Source of the DNA: Desulfobacteraceae bacterium
Lineage (GTDB): Bacteria > Desulfobacterota > Desulfobacteria > Desulfobacterales > Desulfobacteraceae
Assembly: GCA_016744295.1 (NCBI GenBank)
Contig: JADGEQ010000011.1
Coordinates: 88,310-152,309 of the forward strand
Length of the DNA: 64,000 bases
Direction: 5' to 3'
Of this stretch, positions 28,956-36,774 are shown piece after piece. A model generated the notes under the pieces. It was not told where the DNA came from. It ran no database searches and saw only the letters and a program-made list of their open reading frames with translations. Position numbers and translations under genes: made by a program. Numbering within the stretch: position 1 is the stretch's first letter; each line of letters begins with the position of its first letter.

Positions 28956-30386
28956 GTGAAAAAAGCACAACCGACAGGATCAACCACCCAGGTGGTTCGC
29001 CCTTTTGTACTGGTAAAAGCATTTACCTTCTCCAGTTTGATCGTCATGCTTACAGCCACCATTGTCATTGCGGCATTAAATGCCCACTGGGTTAGAAATA
29101 TACTCCTTGAAAAAAACAAAGACTACAATTCACTTCTGGTTGAAAACCTTAACCATCAAATTTTTCTGCGATTTGTCGCACCGGTTGTATATCGACACGG
29201 AAAAATCAAGCTGAGGGAAAAAAGCCAGCACAAGCTTCTGGATAGAGTCATCAAATCTACCCTGCACAGCTTCCATGTTGAAATGGTCAATATATATACA
29301 ACCGATAATATTATTGGATACAGCTTTGAAGAAGGCCAGATAGGAAAGGAAAATGCCGGCGGTGTTCACTATGAAAAGGCAATGAAAAACCAGGCCACCT
29401 CCAAACTGATCCAAAAAGGCAATTTTCTTGAGTTGATGCTCTGGTTTCCCCAGGAAACCAAAATCATCACCTTTGCTCCTTTAATTCAGGAAGCGGCATT
29501 CTCCCGCTCCCGCTCGGGAGAACGGATGGTCATTGGCGTTATCGAAGTGATCCGGGACATATCCGATGATTACAAGGAAGTGTTCAAACTCCAGGGACTG
29601 ATTGTAGCCTCCTGTTCCATTATCATGGGCATCCTGTTTTTCATCCTCAGGTTTGTGGTCAAACACGGAGAAAAAATCATTGGAAAGAGAGCTGAAGAGC
29701 GCCTCAGACTTGAAGAAAAATTGAGAAGGGCCGAACACTTGTCTGCCATTGGAGGTATGACTGCAGGCATTTCCCATGAAATCAGAAATCCCCTGGGGAT
29801 CATAAAAAGCAGTGCCCAGTTGTTGAAAAAAAAATTGGCCAAATTGGATCCTGACAGCAAAATTCCTGATATAATTGTAGAGGAATCAACCCGACTGAAC
29901 CATATTATTACCGATTTTCTTGATTTTGCCAAACCAAAGGTACCGGATCTAAGGCCCTGCGCCATAGATGAAGTGATTGAAAAAAATCTAATATTTCTGA
30001 CCTCCCAGATTGAAGAATCACGAATACAAATTAAAACAGATTATCAAAAAAATATTCCGAAACTTATGGCGGACACAGCCATGCTCTACCAAAGTTTTTT
30101 AAATATTTTATTAAATTCCTTCCATGCAGTGAAAGAAAATGGAACCATCACTATTTCCACATGGTCTGAAACAGATCGGGTCCATATCTGCTTCACAGAT
30201 AATGGTGAGGGTATCAGTGAAGAGGCACTAAAAAAAATATGGACGCCATTTTTCACGACAAAAGATACTGGTACAGGCCTTGGCCTTGGAATTGTTAAAA
30301 ATATTATTGAAGCCCACAAAGGCAGCATCCATATTTCCGATGCAGACCCTGTGGGAACAAAAGTTGAAATCACCTTACCGATTTAG
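28956..30386 (+). CDS. Membrane sensor histidine kinase
   Basis: 476 residues. Two membrane helices (about 26-48 and 210-232) enclose a periplasmic sensor of about 160 residues of unrecognised family. The cytoplasmic part has a coiled coil, the HisKA box with the phospho-accepting H274 (ISHEIRNPLG) and an HATPase_c domain (N box around LLNSFHAVKENG, DNGEGIS and GTGLGLGIVKNI). A GTG start at 28956 follows AGGGG by 5 bases. The sigma-54 response regulator starts 12 bases downstream and is the obvious partner. Architecture is like AtoS/ZraS; a PilS role is less likely because PilS usually has six membrane helices. Confidence 0.9.
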   Translation: MKKAQPTGSTTQVVRPFVLVKAFTFSSLIVMLTATIVIAALNAHWVRNILLEKNKDYNSLLVENLNHQIFLRFVAPVVYRHGKIKLREKSQHKLLDRVIKSTLHSFHVEMVNIYTTDNIIGYSFEEGQIGKENAGGVHYEKAMKNQATSKLIQKGNFLELMLWFPQETKIITFAPLIQEAAFSRSRSGERMVIGVIEVIRDISDDYKEVFKLQGLIVASCSIIMGILFFILRFVVKHGEKIIGKRAEERLRLEEKLRRAEHLSAIGGMTAGISHEIRNPLGIIKSSAQLLKKKLAKLDPDSKIPDIIVEESTRLNHIITDFLDFAKPKVPDLRPCAIDEVIEKNLIFLTSQIEESRIQIKTDYQKNIPKLMADTAMLYQSFLNILLNSFHAVKENGTITISTWSETDRVHICFTDNGEGISEEALKKIWTPFFTTKDTGTGLGLGIVKNIIEAHKGSIHISDADPVGTKVEITLPI

Positions 30387-30398
30387 GAGCTATACCGG

Positions 30399-31787
30399 AT
30401 GGAAAACATATTGATTGTGGATGATGAAAAGCATTATCCAATGATTATAGGGGAGATTCTTCAGGAAGAAGGTTATCGACCCTTTACAGCCTCAAGTGGA
30501 ATGGAGGCCCTGGACATTTTAAATACCCAACTCATTGACCTTGTCCTCACCGACGTTAAAATGCCTGGCATGACCGGCATCCATCTGTTGGAAAAAATAA
30601 AAGAGATCAAACCGGATATGCCGGTCATCATCATGACGGCATTCGGCAGTGTTGAAAAAGCTGTTGAAGCAATGCACAAGGGAGCATATACCTTTATTCT
30701 CAAGCCCTTTGAAAATGAGGCACTCATTGCCCACATTGCAAAAGCCATCTCAGTATATAAAATCGTAGAGGAAAACACGATTCTCAGGGATGCCATGCAT
30801 ACAAGATATCAATTTGACAATATCATCGGTAAAAGCAAGCCCATGCAGGAATTGTATGCAATAATCCAAAAGGTAGCCCCCACCAACGCCTCTGTGCTTA
30901 TAGAAGGAGAAAGCGGCACGGGCAAGGAGCTTGTGGCCAAATCCATCCACTACAACAGCCCGAGAAAAAACAAATCCCTTGTGGCAGTCAACTGCTCAGC
31001 CTTTGCTGAATCCTTGCTGGAAAGTGAGTTGTTTGGACATGAAAAAGGAGCCTTCACAGGGGCTGCCAACATGAAAAAAGGAAGATTTGAACTGGCCGAC
31101 AAGGGCAGTTTGTTTCTGGATGAGATTGGCGAACTGCCCATGACGCTCCAGGTAAAACTCCTTCGGGTTCTCCAGGAACGAACGGTGGAAAGGGTGGGGG
31201 GGACAATGACCATTCCGGTTGACTTCCGCTTGATCGCTGCCACCAACAAAAATCTTGAAGAAGAAGTTAAAAAAGGTAATTTCAGAGAAGACCTTTATTA
31301 TCGGCTTAATGTGGTAAAAACGACGATTCCGCCCCTAAGGGATCGCCAGGAAGATATTATCCTGTTGATCAACCATTTCATTAAAAAATACACCAGTGAT
31401 GCCGCGTCCATAAGCAATGTAACCGGTATCAACAAGGAAACAGCACAAATTCTGTGGGATTATGAATGGAAAGGCAATGTAAGGGAACTGGAAAATGTCA
31501 TTGAACGCTCAGTTATCCTTTCCAGCGGCAGTTTGATCTGTCCGGCAGATCTCCCCCCCCAGTTGCGAAAAAACCCGAGCATAACCCTTCAATTGGATGG
31601 CATCCCAGATGGGGTAGGCCTTTCAGAAACCCTTGCTGCAGTCGAGAAAAGGATGATTCAAAGGGCCATGAAGCTAGCTGGAAATATCCAGACCAAAGCA
31701 GCACAGATTTTGGGAATAGGCAAGAGCGGATTGAACCAAAAACTAAAAAAATTCAATTTAGACAAGGAGCCATACCAAGACAAGTAG
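30399..31787 (+). CDS. Sigma-54-dependent response regulator (AtoC/ZraR type)
   Basis: 462 residues. The receiver domain has phospho-acceptor D52 (VLTDVKMPG). The AAA+ domain has Walker A GESGTGKE (about 167), an intact sigma-54-contact loop GAFTGA (217-222) and LFLDEIGELP. A C-terminal Fis-type helix-turn-helix reads KAAQILGIGKSGLNQKLKKF. It should therefore activate RpoN promoters when phosphorylated by the kinase encoded just upstream. Two near-identical dyads and a -24/-12 promoter lie 30-280 bases beyond its stop codon, which makes that unit a candidate direct target. Confidence 0.95.
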   Translation: MENILIVDDEKHYPMIIGEILQEEGYRPFTASSGMEALDILNTQLIDLVLTDVKMPGMTGIHLLEKIKEIKPDMPVIIMTAFGSVEKAVEAMHKGAYTFILKPFENEALIAHIAKAISVYKIVEENTILRDAMHTRYQFDNIIGKSKPMQELYAIIQKVAPTNASVLIEGESGTGKELVAKSIHYNSPRKNKSLVAVNCSAFAESLLESELFGHEKGAFTGAANMKKGRFELADKGSLFLDEIGELPMTLQVKLLRVLQERTVERVGGTMTIPVDFRLIAATNKNLEEEVKKGNFREDLYYRLNVVKTTIPPLRDRQEDIILLINHFIKKYTSDAASISNVTGINKETAQILWDYEWKGNVRELENVIERSVILSSGSLICPADLPPQLRKNPSITLQLDGIPDGVGLSETLAAVEKRMIQRAMKLAGNIQTKAAQILGIGKSGLNQKLKKFNLDKEPYQDK

Positions 31788-31818
31788 CTGAATCCATAGG
31801 AAATTCACAAACAATGCA

Positions 31819-31843
31819 GGGGGGTTCAAAATTGTGAACCCCC
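31819..31843. promoter_or_regulatory. Candidate upstream activator site A (dyad)
   Basis: Perfect inverted repeat GGGGGTTCA/TGAACCCCC around a 6-base centre. Its core GTTCAAAATTGTGAAC (31824-31839) matches the second dyad at 31905-31920 in 15 of 16 bases. Its centre is about 240 bases before the predicted start of the sigma-54 transcript. It could fold as RNA, but only two T residues follow, so it is a poor terminator. Confidence 0.6.
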
Positions 31844-31900
31844 TTCAAGAACCCTTTATTTCCAGCCTTCAATCCTCTCATCCCCCTCAAACCGCTCCAA

Positions 31901-31924
31901 GGAAGTTCAAAATTTTGAACTTTC
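31901..31924. promoter_or_regulatory. Candidate upstream activator site B (20-bp perfect palindrome)
   Basis: AAGTTCAAAATTTTGAACTT (31903-31922) is a perfect 20-base palindrome. It shares the core GTTCAAAATTKTGAAC with site A and lies 81 bases from it centre to centre, about eight helical turns. Its centre is about 160 bases before the predicted sigma-54 start site, a typical enhancer distance. Confidence 0.65.
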
Positions 31925-32046
31925 TCAAACCAGACAAAGATTCATATGAACCGATAGCCTCCTTTTTGGAATAATTTAAATTTTATATTGCTATATTTTA
32001 AGGCAGTTAAAAATTTTTTTTTATAAAAACAAAAAAAAATAAAATG

Positions 32047-32062
32047 TGGCAGGAGATTTGCA
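32047..32062 (+). promoter_or_regulatory. Sigma-54 (RpoN) -24/-12 promoter
   Basis: TGGCAGGAGATTTGCA matches the consensus TGGCACGNNNNTTGCW at every defined position except C6 to G and has the exact 10-base spacing between GG and GC. About 75 bases of very A/T-rich DNA lie just upstream, suitable for IHF-assisted looping from the two dyads. Predicted transcription start is near 32073. No open reading frame follows before the convergent gene ending at 32200. Confidence 0.75.
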
Positions 32063-32072
32063 GTGTAATTAA

Positions 32073-32145
32073 TCACTAACCAAGGGTTAGTTTTTTCATC
32101 TTTTTTTCCTTTTCTAAAAAAGGCTGCCAAATGGCAGCCTTTTTT
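32073..32145 (+). ncRNA. Putative sigma-54-dependent small RNA
   Basis: Inferred transcript of about 70 nt from the RpoN promoter at 32047-32062 to the strong terminator at 32116-32145. It would begin with a compact hairpin (ACTAACC/GGTTAGT, 32075-32091), followed by a pyrimidine-rich single-stranded linker of about 24 nt, then the terminator stem. No start codon with a ribosome site lies inside. The position directly downstream of a sigma-54 activator gene resembles crcZ after cbrB in Pseudomonas. The alternative is that both hairpins only terminate the flanking genes. Confidence 0.5.
32116..32145. terminator. Strong bidirectional intrinsic terminator
   Basis: Perfect 13-base arms AAAAAAGGCTGCC (32116-32128) and GGCAGCCTTTTTT (32133-32145) with an AAAT loop. 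Symmetry gives a T-tract on both strands, so it would end both the small RNA on the plus strand and the gene ending at 32200 on the minus strand. Confidence 0.9.
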
Positions 32146-32199
32146 AGTTTGGATCTTTTAATAAGATGGAACCATTATTAAGATAGACCCTTGCATCTG

Positions 32200-32889
32200 T
32201 TATCGAACCGTCTTGATTTTGCTTTCAGCAATGGGTCTGTAAATGGAATTTTCATGGTCACTGACAATTTTTTCATACATTTTCAGGCTTGACGCCATAT
32301 CATTGGAGGCTTCATAAAGACCGGCCAGGGCAAACCGGGCCTCATCCCTGAGAAGATCAGAGGATCCTGTTTCAATCTGAAGAAAATAAGATTTTGCCTT
32401 GTCCAGCTCGTTTCTTGCCTGGGAGACATGCCCCAGAGAGGCCAGGAGGAAATTTTTCATACCCGCTTCTTTTTTAAACATCTCCAATGCCTCTTTATAT
32501 AATTCAAAGGCCCTGTCGTATTGTGCTGCGTCAAAACAAATTTTTGCAAATTTGACCTTTCCCATTCTTCCGGCACTGGTGTTTGAATAATCGGCAAAAA
32601 TCTTTTCAAATTCATCCTTTGCCGCATCAAATCCCTTAACCGGATCATCGGCTTTCACATAGGTTATGACTGCCTTTGCAACCAGGTCTGATGCAATATT
32701 TTCCGATTTTTTAAAGCTGAACATAATGCCTGAAAAAATAACGATAACCCCAATGATTGCACCCAAAAGCAACAAAAATTGTTTTTTATTTTCCTTTACA
32801 TAGGCCAATGTTCTTAAAAGATTCTCCTGAAAAGGATCTATCTGTTCAAGTTCTTTTCTCCGTTCGTTTGATACTCCCTGCTCTGCCAT
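32200..32889 (-). CDS. Membrane-anchored tetratricopeptide protein (YfgM-like)
   Basis: 229 residues: a charged N-terminus, one membrane helix (about 37-58, QFLLLLGAIIGVIVIFSGIMF) and a periplasmic TPR region (about 70-229) with repeats such as AKICFDAAQYDRAFELYKEA and ARFALAGLYEASNDMASSL. The layout resembles YfgM/ancillary SecYEG translocon proteins, but this is fold-level similarity only. GGTGGGG precedes the ATG at 32889. The SH3 protein gene lies 30 bases upstream on the same strand. Confidence 0.78.
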   Translation of the reverse strand: MAEQGVSNERRKELEQIDPFQENLLRTLAYVKENKKQFLLLLGAIIGVIVIFSGIMFSFKKSENIASDLVAKAVITYVKADDPVKGFDAAKDEFEKIFADYSNTSAGRMGKVKFAKICFDAAQYDRAFELYKEALEMFKKEAGMKNFLLASLGHVSQARNELDKAKSYFLQIETGSSDLLRDEARFALAGLYEASNDMASSLKMYEKIVSDHENSIYRPIAESKIKTVR

Positions 32890-32919
32890 AACCCCACCTT
32901 AATCTTTAAAAACATTCAG

Positions 32920-33378
32920 TTACCATACAAGGCTCTTGTAGATCCATCCGATTTCACCGTCTGCGTGCTCGATTCGGATCCAGTTGCCACTGCGCTTGAG
33001 CACCCTGAAAGGCACTCCCCGTTCAACCGTAAACATAATTTCACTTTTTTTATTCGGCTTGGAGCGGACGTTACACTTGGTTTTGGTGGTAATAACCCCT
33101 TTAACTTTTCCCAAAAGGGAGTTATGTATCCAGGCCATATCCCCTTCAAAATCTTTAATTTTATACCAGTTTTTTCGTTTTTCAACCACCAGAAGCGGAT
33201 GATATTTTTCCACCTGCCACAGCACTTCATATTTACCCCCCGGCCCCGAGCGAAGATTGGCAATAGAGGCTTTAACGGCCATACGCTCAGCAGCCAACCC
33301 CGGGCCAACAACAATCATCATCCCGACCAACACCAACACCATATATTTTAACAGGCGAACACCAAAATTATCTTTCAT
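32920..33378 (-). CDS. Exported bacterial SH3-domain protein
   Basis: 152 residues with a signal peptide (about 8-30, cleavage after GLAA). Two SH3b domains follow: ASIANLRSGPGGKYEVLWQV (about 37) and TKCNVRSKPNKKSEIMFTVERG (about 100). The N-R-S-P pattern typical of SH3_3 is clear in both. Such proteins bind peptidoglycan or mediate contacts in the periplasm. It lies between feoB and the TPR gene on one strand, so it may be co-transcribed with the iron-uptake genes, but no functional link is evident. Confidence 0.8.
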   Translation of the reverse strand: MKDNFGVRLLKYMVLVLVGMMIVVGPGLAAERMAVKASIANLRSGPGGKYEVLWQVEKYHPLLVVEKRKNWYKIKDFEGDMAWIHNSLLGKVKGVITTKTKCNVRSKPNKKSEIMFTVERGVPFRVLKRSGNWIRIEHADGEIGWIYKSLVW

Positions 33379-33409
33379 ATCAACTCTCCACTTATATTAT
33401 CCCATTTGA

Positions 33410-35578
33410 TCAGGATAAAATCATTCCCGCTTGGTATACCAAAAAAGACATGGACCATGCAACCATAGTTGTATATATCACATTAAACCAGGCCCATTTG
33501 GCAGAAGATTCCCTGTAAATAGCCATCACCGTGGCAAAACAGGGAACATACAACAGCACGAAAACCATCATGGACAAAGCTGACAGGGGTGTCATCCCCG
33601 ATCTTTTCAATGCAGCCTCCAGGGCCTGACCATCCTCCTTACCCACCCCGTACAATACCCCCATGGTACTGATCACAACTTCCTTGGCCACAAAGCCTGT
33701 CACCAATGCGACACTGGCCTGCCACCCAATACCAATGGGCCTGAATAAAGGCTCCAAAGCCTTACCGATCTGACCGATATAAGATTTTGAAATGCGCTCC
33801 TGCTCTTTTTTATTTTCGATATCCCCAAGCGCCACTGCAAGTGCCTGCTCCAGTGCCACATCGGAAGCCCTGTCTGCTGATTTAATTTTATCAGAATACG
33901 CATCCCTTTGATTGGCGGACAATCGATCATAATCCACGGAATAGGAGATATTTTTGGGGAAACTTGACAGCGCCCAGATAATAATTGAACCCACCAGAAT
34001 CACGCCGCCCATTTTTTTTAAAAACATTTTGCTCCTGTCCCACATGTGAATCAAAAGGCTTTTCAACATGGGCATTCGATAGGGCGGCAACTCCATCACA
34101 AAGGGTGCATCCTCTCCTTTAAACAAGAGGGCGCGCAAAATGCGGCCGGACAAAATAGCCATTATAATTCCAAACAGATAGAGACTAAAGATAATGGTCC
34201 CGGCCTTGTTGGCAAAAAAGCTGCCGGCCAGAATAATGTAAACCGGCAGCCGGGCAGAACAGGACATAAAGGGTGTCATTAAAATGGTCAGAATCCGGTC
34301 TTTGTCATTTTCAAGGGTACGGGTGGCCATTATGGCCGGCACACTGCAGCCAAACCCCATGAGCATGGGGATAAAGGATTTTCCATGAAGCCCGGCCGTG
34401 TGCATGACCCGATCCATGAGAAAGGCCGCCCTTGCCATGTAGCCGGTATCTTCAAACAATGCAATGCAGAAAAACAAAATTAAAATATTGGGCAAAAAGA
34501 CAACCACACTGCCAATACCGGCAATGATCCCGTCCAGAAGAAGGGACTTAAACATAGAGGGGGGCATCAAATTGTCAATTCCACCTGACAATACCCCCAC
34601 GCAGGTCTCGATCCACCCCATGGGGTAGGCACCCAGGGTAAATGTCAGTTGAAACATGGCCCAGATAAAAAAAATAAAAACCGGAATGCCAAAAAAACGA
34701 TCCGTCAGCACCAGGTCAATATTCCGGGACATGTCAATCCGTTTGGTTGCCAGATTAGTGACGGTTTCTTTTACAATACCTGCAATCACTCCATATCGGT
34801 CATCGGTTAAAACGATCTCAAAATCATCCTGAAACAAATTATAGATTTGACTGCGGCAGGCGGCAGCCTGCACCAGAACATCTGCCCCCCCCTCCACAGG
34901 TGCACCCCCAATACTCTCCTTGATTATTTTATCATCCTCAAGAATCTTGATGGCTTTCCAGCGAATCAAGGCATCATTGTCCTTAATTTCTGCATGCCGA
35001 AGTGCGGATTCCACCTTTGAAATACACGCTTCGACCTCTTTGCCATACCGGATCATTCTAAATTCTTTTTGCTGATTAAAAAATTTTACTTCCGCGAGGG
35101 CTGCTTCGACAAGAATATCAGTTCCCCGGTTTTTGTTCCCAATGGTAAAAACCACCGGCAGGCCCAGTAAAGCGGATAATTTTTTTTCATCAATCTTGAT
35201 GCCCTTGGCGTCTGCCATGTCTGCCATATTCAAAACAAAGAGGGCGGGCCGGCCCAACTCCCGGATCTGAAGTGCCAGAAAGAGGCTTCTTTCAAGATTG
35301 GAGGCATCAATTATATTGATAACAATATCCGGGGCTTCATCAATAATAAAATCCCTGGCCGTGATCTCCTCTATGGAAAAGGGTGTCAGGCTGTAGGTTC
35401 CCGGAAGATCGACCACCTTAAGGTCATACTCTTTATGACGCAGGCTGCCCTCTTTTTTTTCAACGGTTACACCTGGCCAATTGCCTACTTTCTGCCTGGC
35501 GCCGGTCAGATTATTGAAGATGGTGGTTTTACCACAATTGGGATTGCCTGCCAGGGCTATGGTTAGATTCTGTTTCAT
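33410..35578 (-). CDS. feoB: Ferrous iron transporter FeoB
   Basis: 722-residue inner-membrane Fe(II) transporter. The N-terminal G domain has GNPNCGKTT (G1), VTVEKKEG (G2 region), DLPGTYSL (G3) and NMADMAD (G4). A helical GDI domain follows (about 170-270), then the polytopic core with two Gate motifs, including FVFLLYVPCFATVM near the C-terminus. The length fits the family. It starts 2 bases after a Fur-FeoA-FeoA fusion gene, which supplies the FeoA function. Confidence 0.96.
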   Translation of the reverse strand: MKQNLTIALAGNPNCGKTTIFNNLTGARQKVGNWPGVTVEKKEGSLRHKEYDLKVVDLPGTYSLTPFSIEEITARDFIIDEAPDIVINIIDASNLERSLFLALQIRELGRPALFVLNMADMADAKGIKIDEKKLSALLGLPVVFTIGNKNRGTDILVEAALAEVKFFNQQKEFRMIRYGKEVEACISKVESALRHAEIKDNDALIRWKAIKILEDDKIIKESIGGAPVEGGADVLVQAAACRSQIYNLFQDDFEIVLTDDRYGVIAGIVKETVTNLATKRIDMSRNIDLVLTDRFFGIPVFIFFIWAMFQLTFTLGAYPMGWIETCVGVLSGGIDNLMPPSMFKSLLLDGIIAGIGSVVVFLPNILILFFCIALFEDTGYMARAAFLMDRVMHTAGLHGKSFIPMLMGFGCSVPAIMATRTLENDKDRILTILMTPFMSCSARLPVYIILAGSFFANKAGTIIFSLYLFGIIMAILSGRILRALLFKGEDAPFVMELPPYRMPMLKSLLIHMWDRSKMFLKKMGGVILVGSIIIWALSSFPKNISYSVDYDRLSANQRDAYSDKIKSADRASDVALEQALAVALGDIENKKEQERISKSYIGQIGKALEPLFRPIGIGWQASVALVTGFVAKEVVISTMGVLYGVGKEDGQALEAALKRSGMTPLSALSMMVFVLLYVPCFATVMAIYRESSAKWAWFNVIYTTMVAWSMSFLVYQAGMILS

Positions 35579-35580
35579 TT

Positions 35581-36561
35581 TTATCTTTTTTTAGATGTAA
35601 CATTTTCAACCAAAATATTGGCTGCCTCCTCAACCCGGAGGGAAATATGGTATCCCTTGACAACCAGTTCAAGGGGATCTTTTAAAGGTGCATATTTTTC
35701 CACATATATGGTGGTTCCCCTGTTAATTCCCATCTCAAGGAGTCTACGCCTCAGGTGACTTTCTCCGGACACCCGAACAATGGTCCCCTCCTGTCCAGCC
35801 TTCATCCGGCTCAGATCCATGGATGGAGTACCAGCACCGGCTTGTATACCCTGCGACCCTGCCCCTCCTAGAATCTCTATCCTTTCAAAGGGCTGAACCC
35901 AAATTTTTTGGGCCATACCGGTTCCAATAACCAACCGGTTCTCCCCCACAGCAATGACCACCTGCCCCCCAAACCCGTTGGAAACCACCTCAATGGTGTC
36001 TCCCATTTTCAATCCCATTGACGAAATCCGCAGCTGCATATTTTTCCCGGCTTCCAACTCCTTGACAATGAGTTTTTCACCAGGTTTGGCCATGTTAAGG
36101 GGAACCCGGTTCTTTCTATTTGCCATGCACTGGGAACAAAGCCCGTATATCTCCATCTTGTGCTGGAGCATATAAAACCCATAGGCTTCGGCCACTTTTT
36201 TCTGGAGATTTTCCAGGGCTTCATCCTTAAACTCCAGGATGGCACTGCATTTCGCACAGACCATATGGTCATGGTGCACCCCAAGATGCCGGTGTTCATA
36301 TAAAATTTCTTCCCCGGAATCGAAGTCCACCCGACTTGCAAAGCCAAACCTGCACAGATGCTCCATGCTGGTGGTCACAAATCCATCGTCCAGATGAACG
36401 CCATCATCTTTCAATTGGCGGGAAATATCTGTTCTTGTCACATGGTGCTCAAGCTTCAAAAAGGCTTCAAGCACCTGAAATCTTTCATCAAATCTATCAA
36501 CACCCTGTTGCTGAAAAAGCCGTTTAAACTGCTTTTTCTCCTGTTCATGTCTATTGCTCAT
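35581..36561 (-). CDS. Fur-like regulator fused to two FeoA (SH3-like) domains
   Basis: 326 residues in three parts. Residues 1-148 form a Fur-family domain with a winged helix (VTRTDISRQLKDDGVHLDDG), a histidine-rich metal site (HHDHMVCAKC, 97-105) and paired zinc cysteines C102/C105 and C142/C145. Residues about 155-228 and 248-320 are two FeoA-type domains (LRISSMGLKMGDTIEVV; LRRRLLEMGINRGTTIYVE). FeoA is normally a separate 75-residue partner of FeoB. Fusing iron sensing to the FeoB accessory domain suggests direct coupling of transport and gene control. feoB follows 2 bases downstream. No clear Fur box was found at its promoter. Confidence 0.9.
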   Translation of the reverse strand: MSNRHEQEKKQFKRLFQQQGVDRFDERFQVLEAFLKLEHHVTRTDISRQLKDDGVHLDDGFVTTSMEHLCRFGFASRVDFDSGEEILYEHRHLGVHHDHMVCAKCSAILEFKDEALENLQKKVAEAYGFYMLQHKMEIYGLCSQCMANRKNRVPLNMAKPGEKLIVKELEAGKNMQLRISSMGLKMGDTIEVVSNGFGGQVVIAVGENRLVIGTGMAQKIWVQPFERIEILGGAGSQGIQAGAGTPSMDLSRMKAGQEGTIVRVSGESHLRRRLLEMGINRGTTIYVEKYAPLKDPLELVVKGYHISLRVEEAANILVENVTSKKR

Positions 36562-36774
36562 TTAATATATCCTATAAATTAACGCCTTAAGGTATTATAG
36601 CGAGAGTCGTATGTCAAGGAATGCAATGCTCGAAAACCGCCCAGCTTAATAGAAAGATCTTTACCGAGCATGGCCGAAGGTCCGTCTATAAATTCTTGAT
36701 ATTCATTTTACAAAAAAAATTGTTTTATAGCGATATCTGCTGTATGTTGAATTTTCCAGAGGAACAAATTAGTT

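Noticed and set aside
31819..31843. Intrinsic terminator of the sigma-54 response regulator gene
   Set aside because: The stem is good but only two T residues follow, and its core matches the second dyad, so an activator site is the better reading.
36697..36716. Fur-box-like stretch (CTTGATATTCATTTTAC) ahead of the EAL/HDOD gene
   Set aside because: Only about half of the GATAATGATAATCATTATC consensus is matched, and it lies on the side of the non-iron gene.
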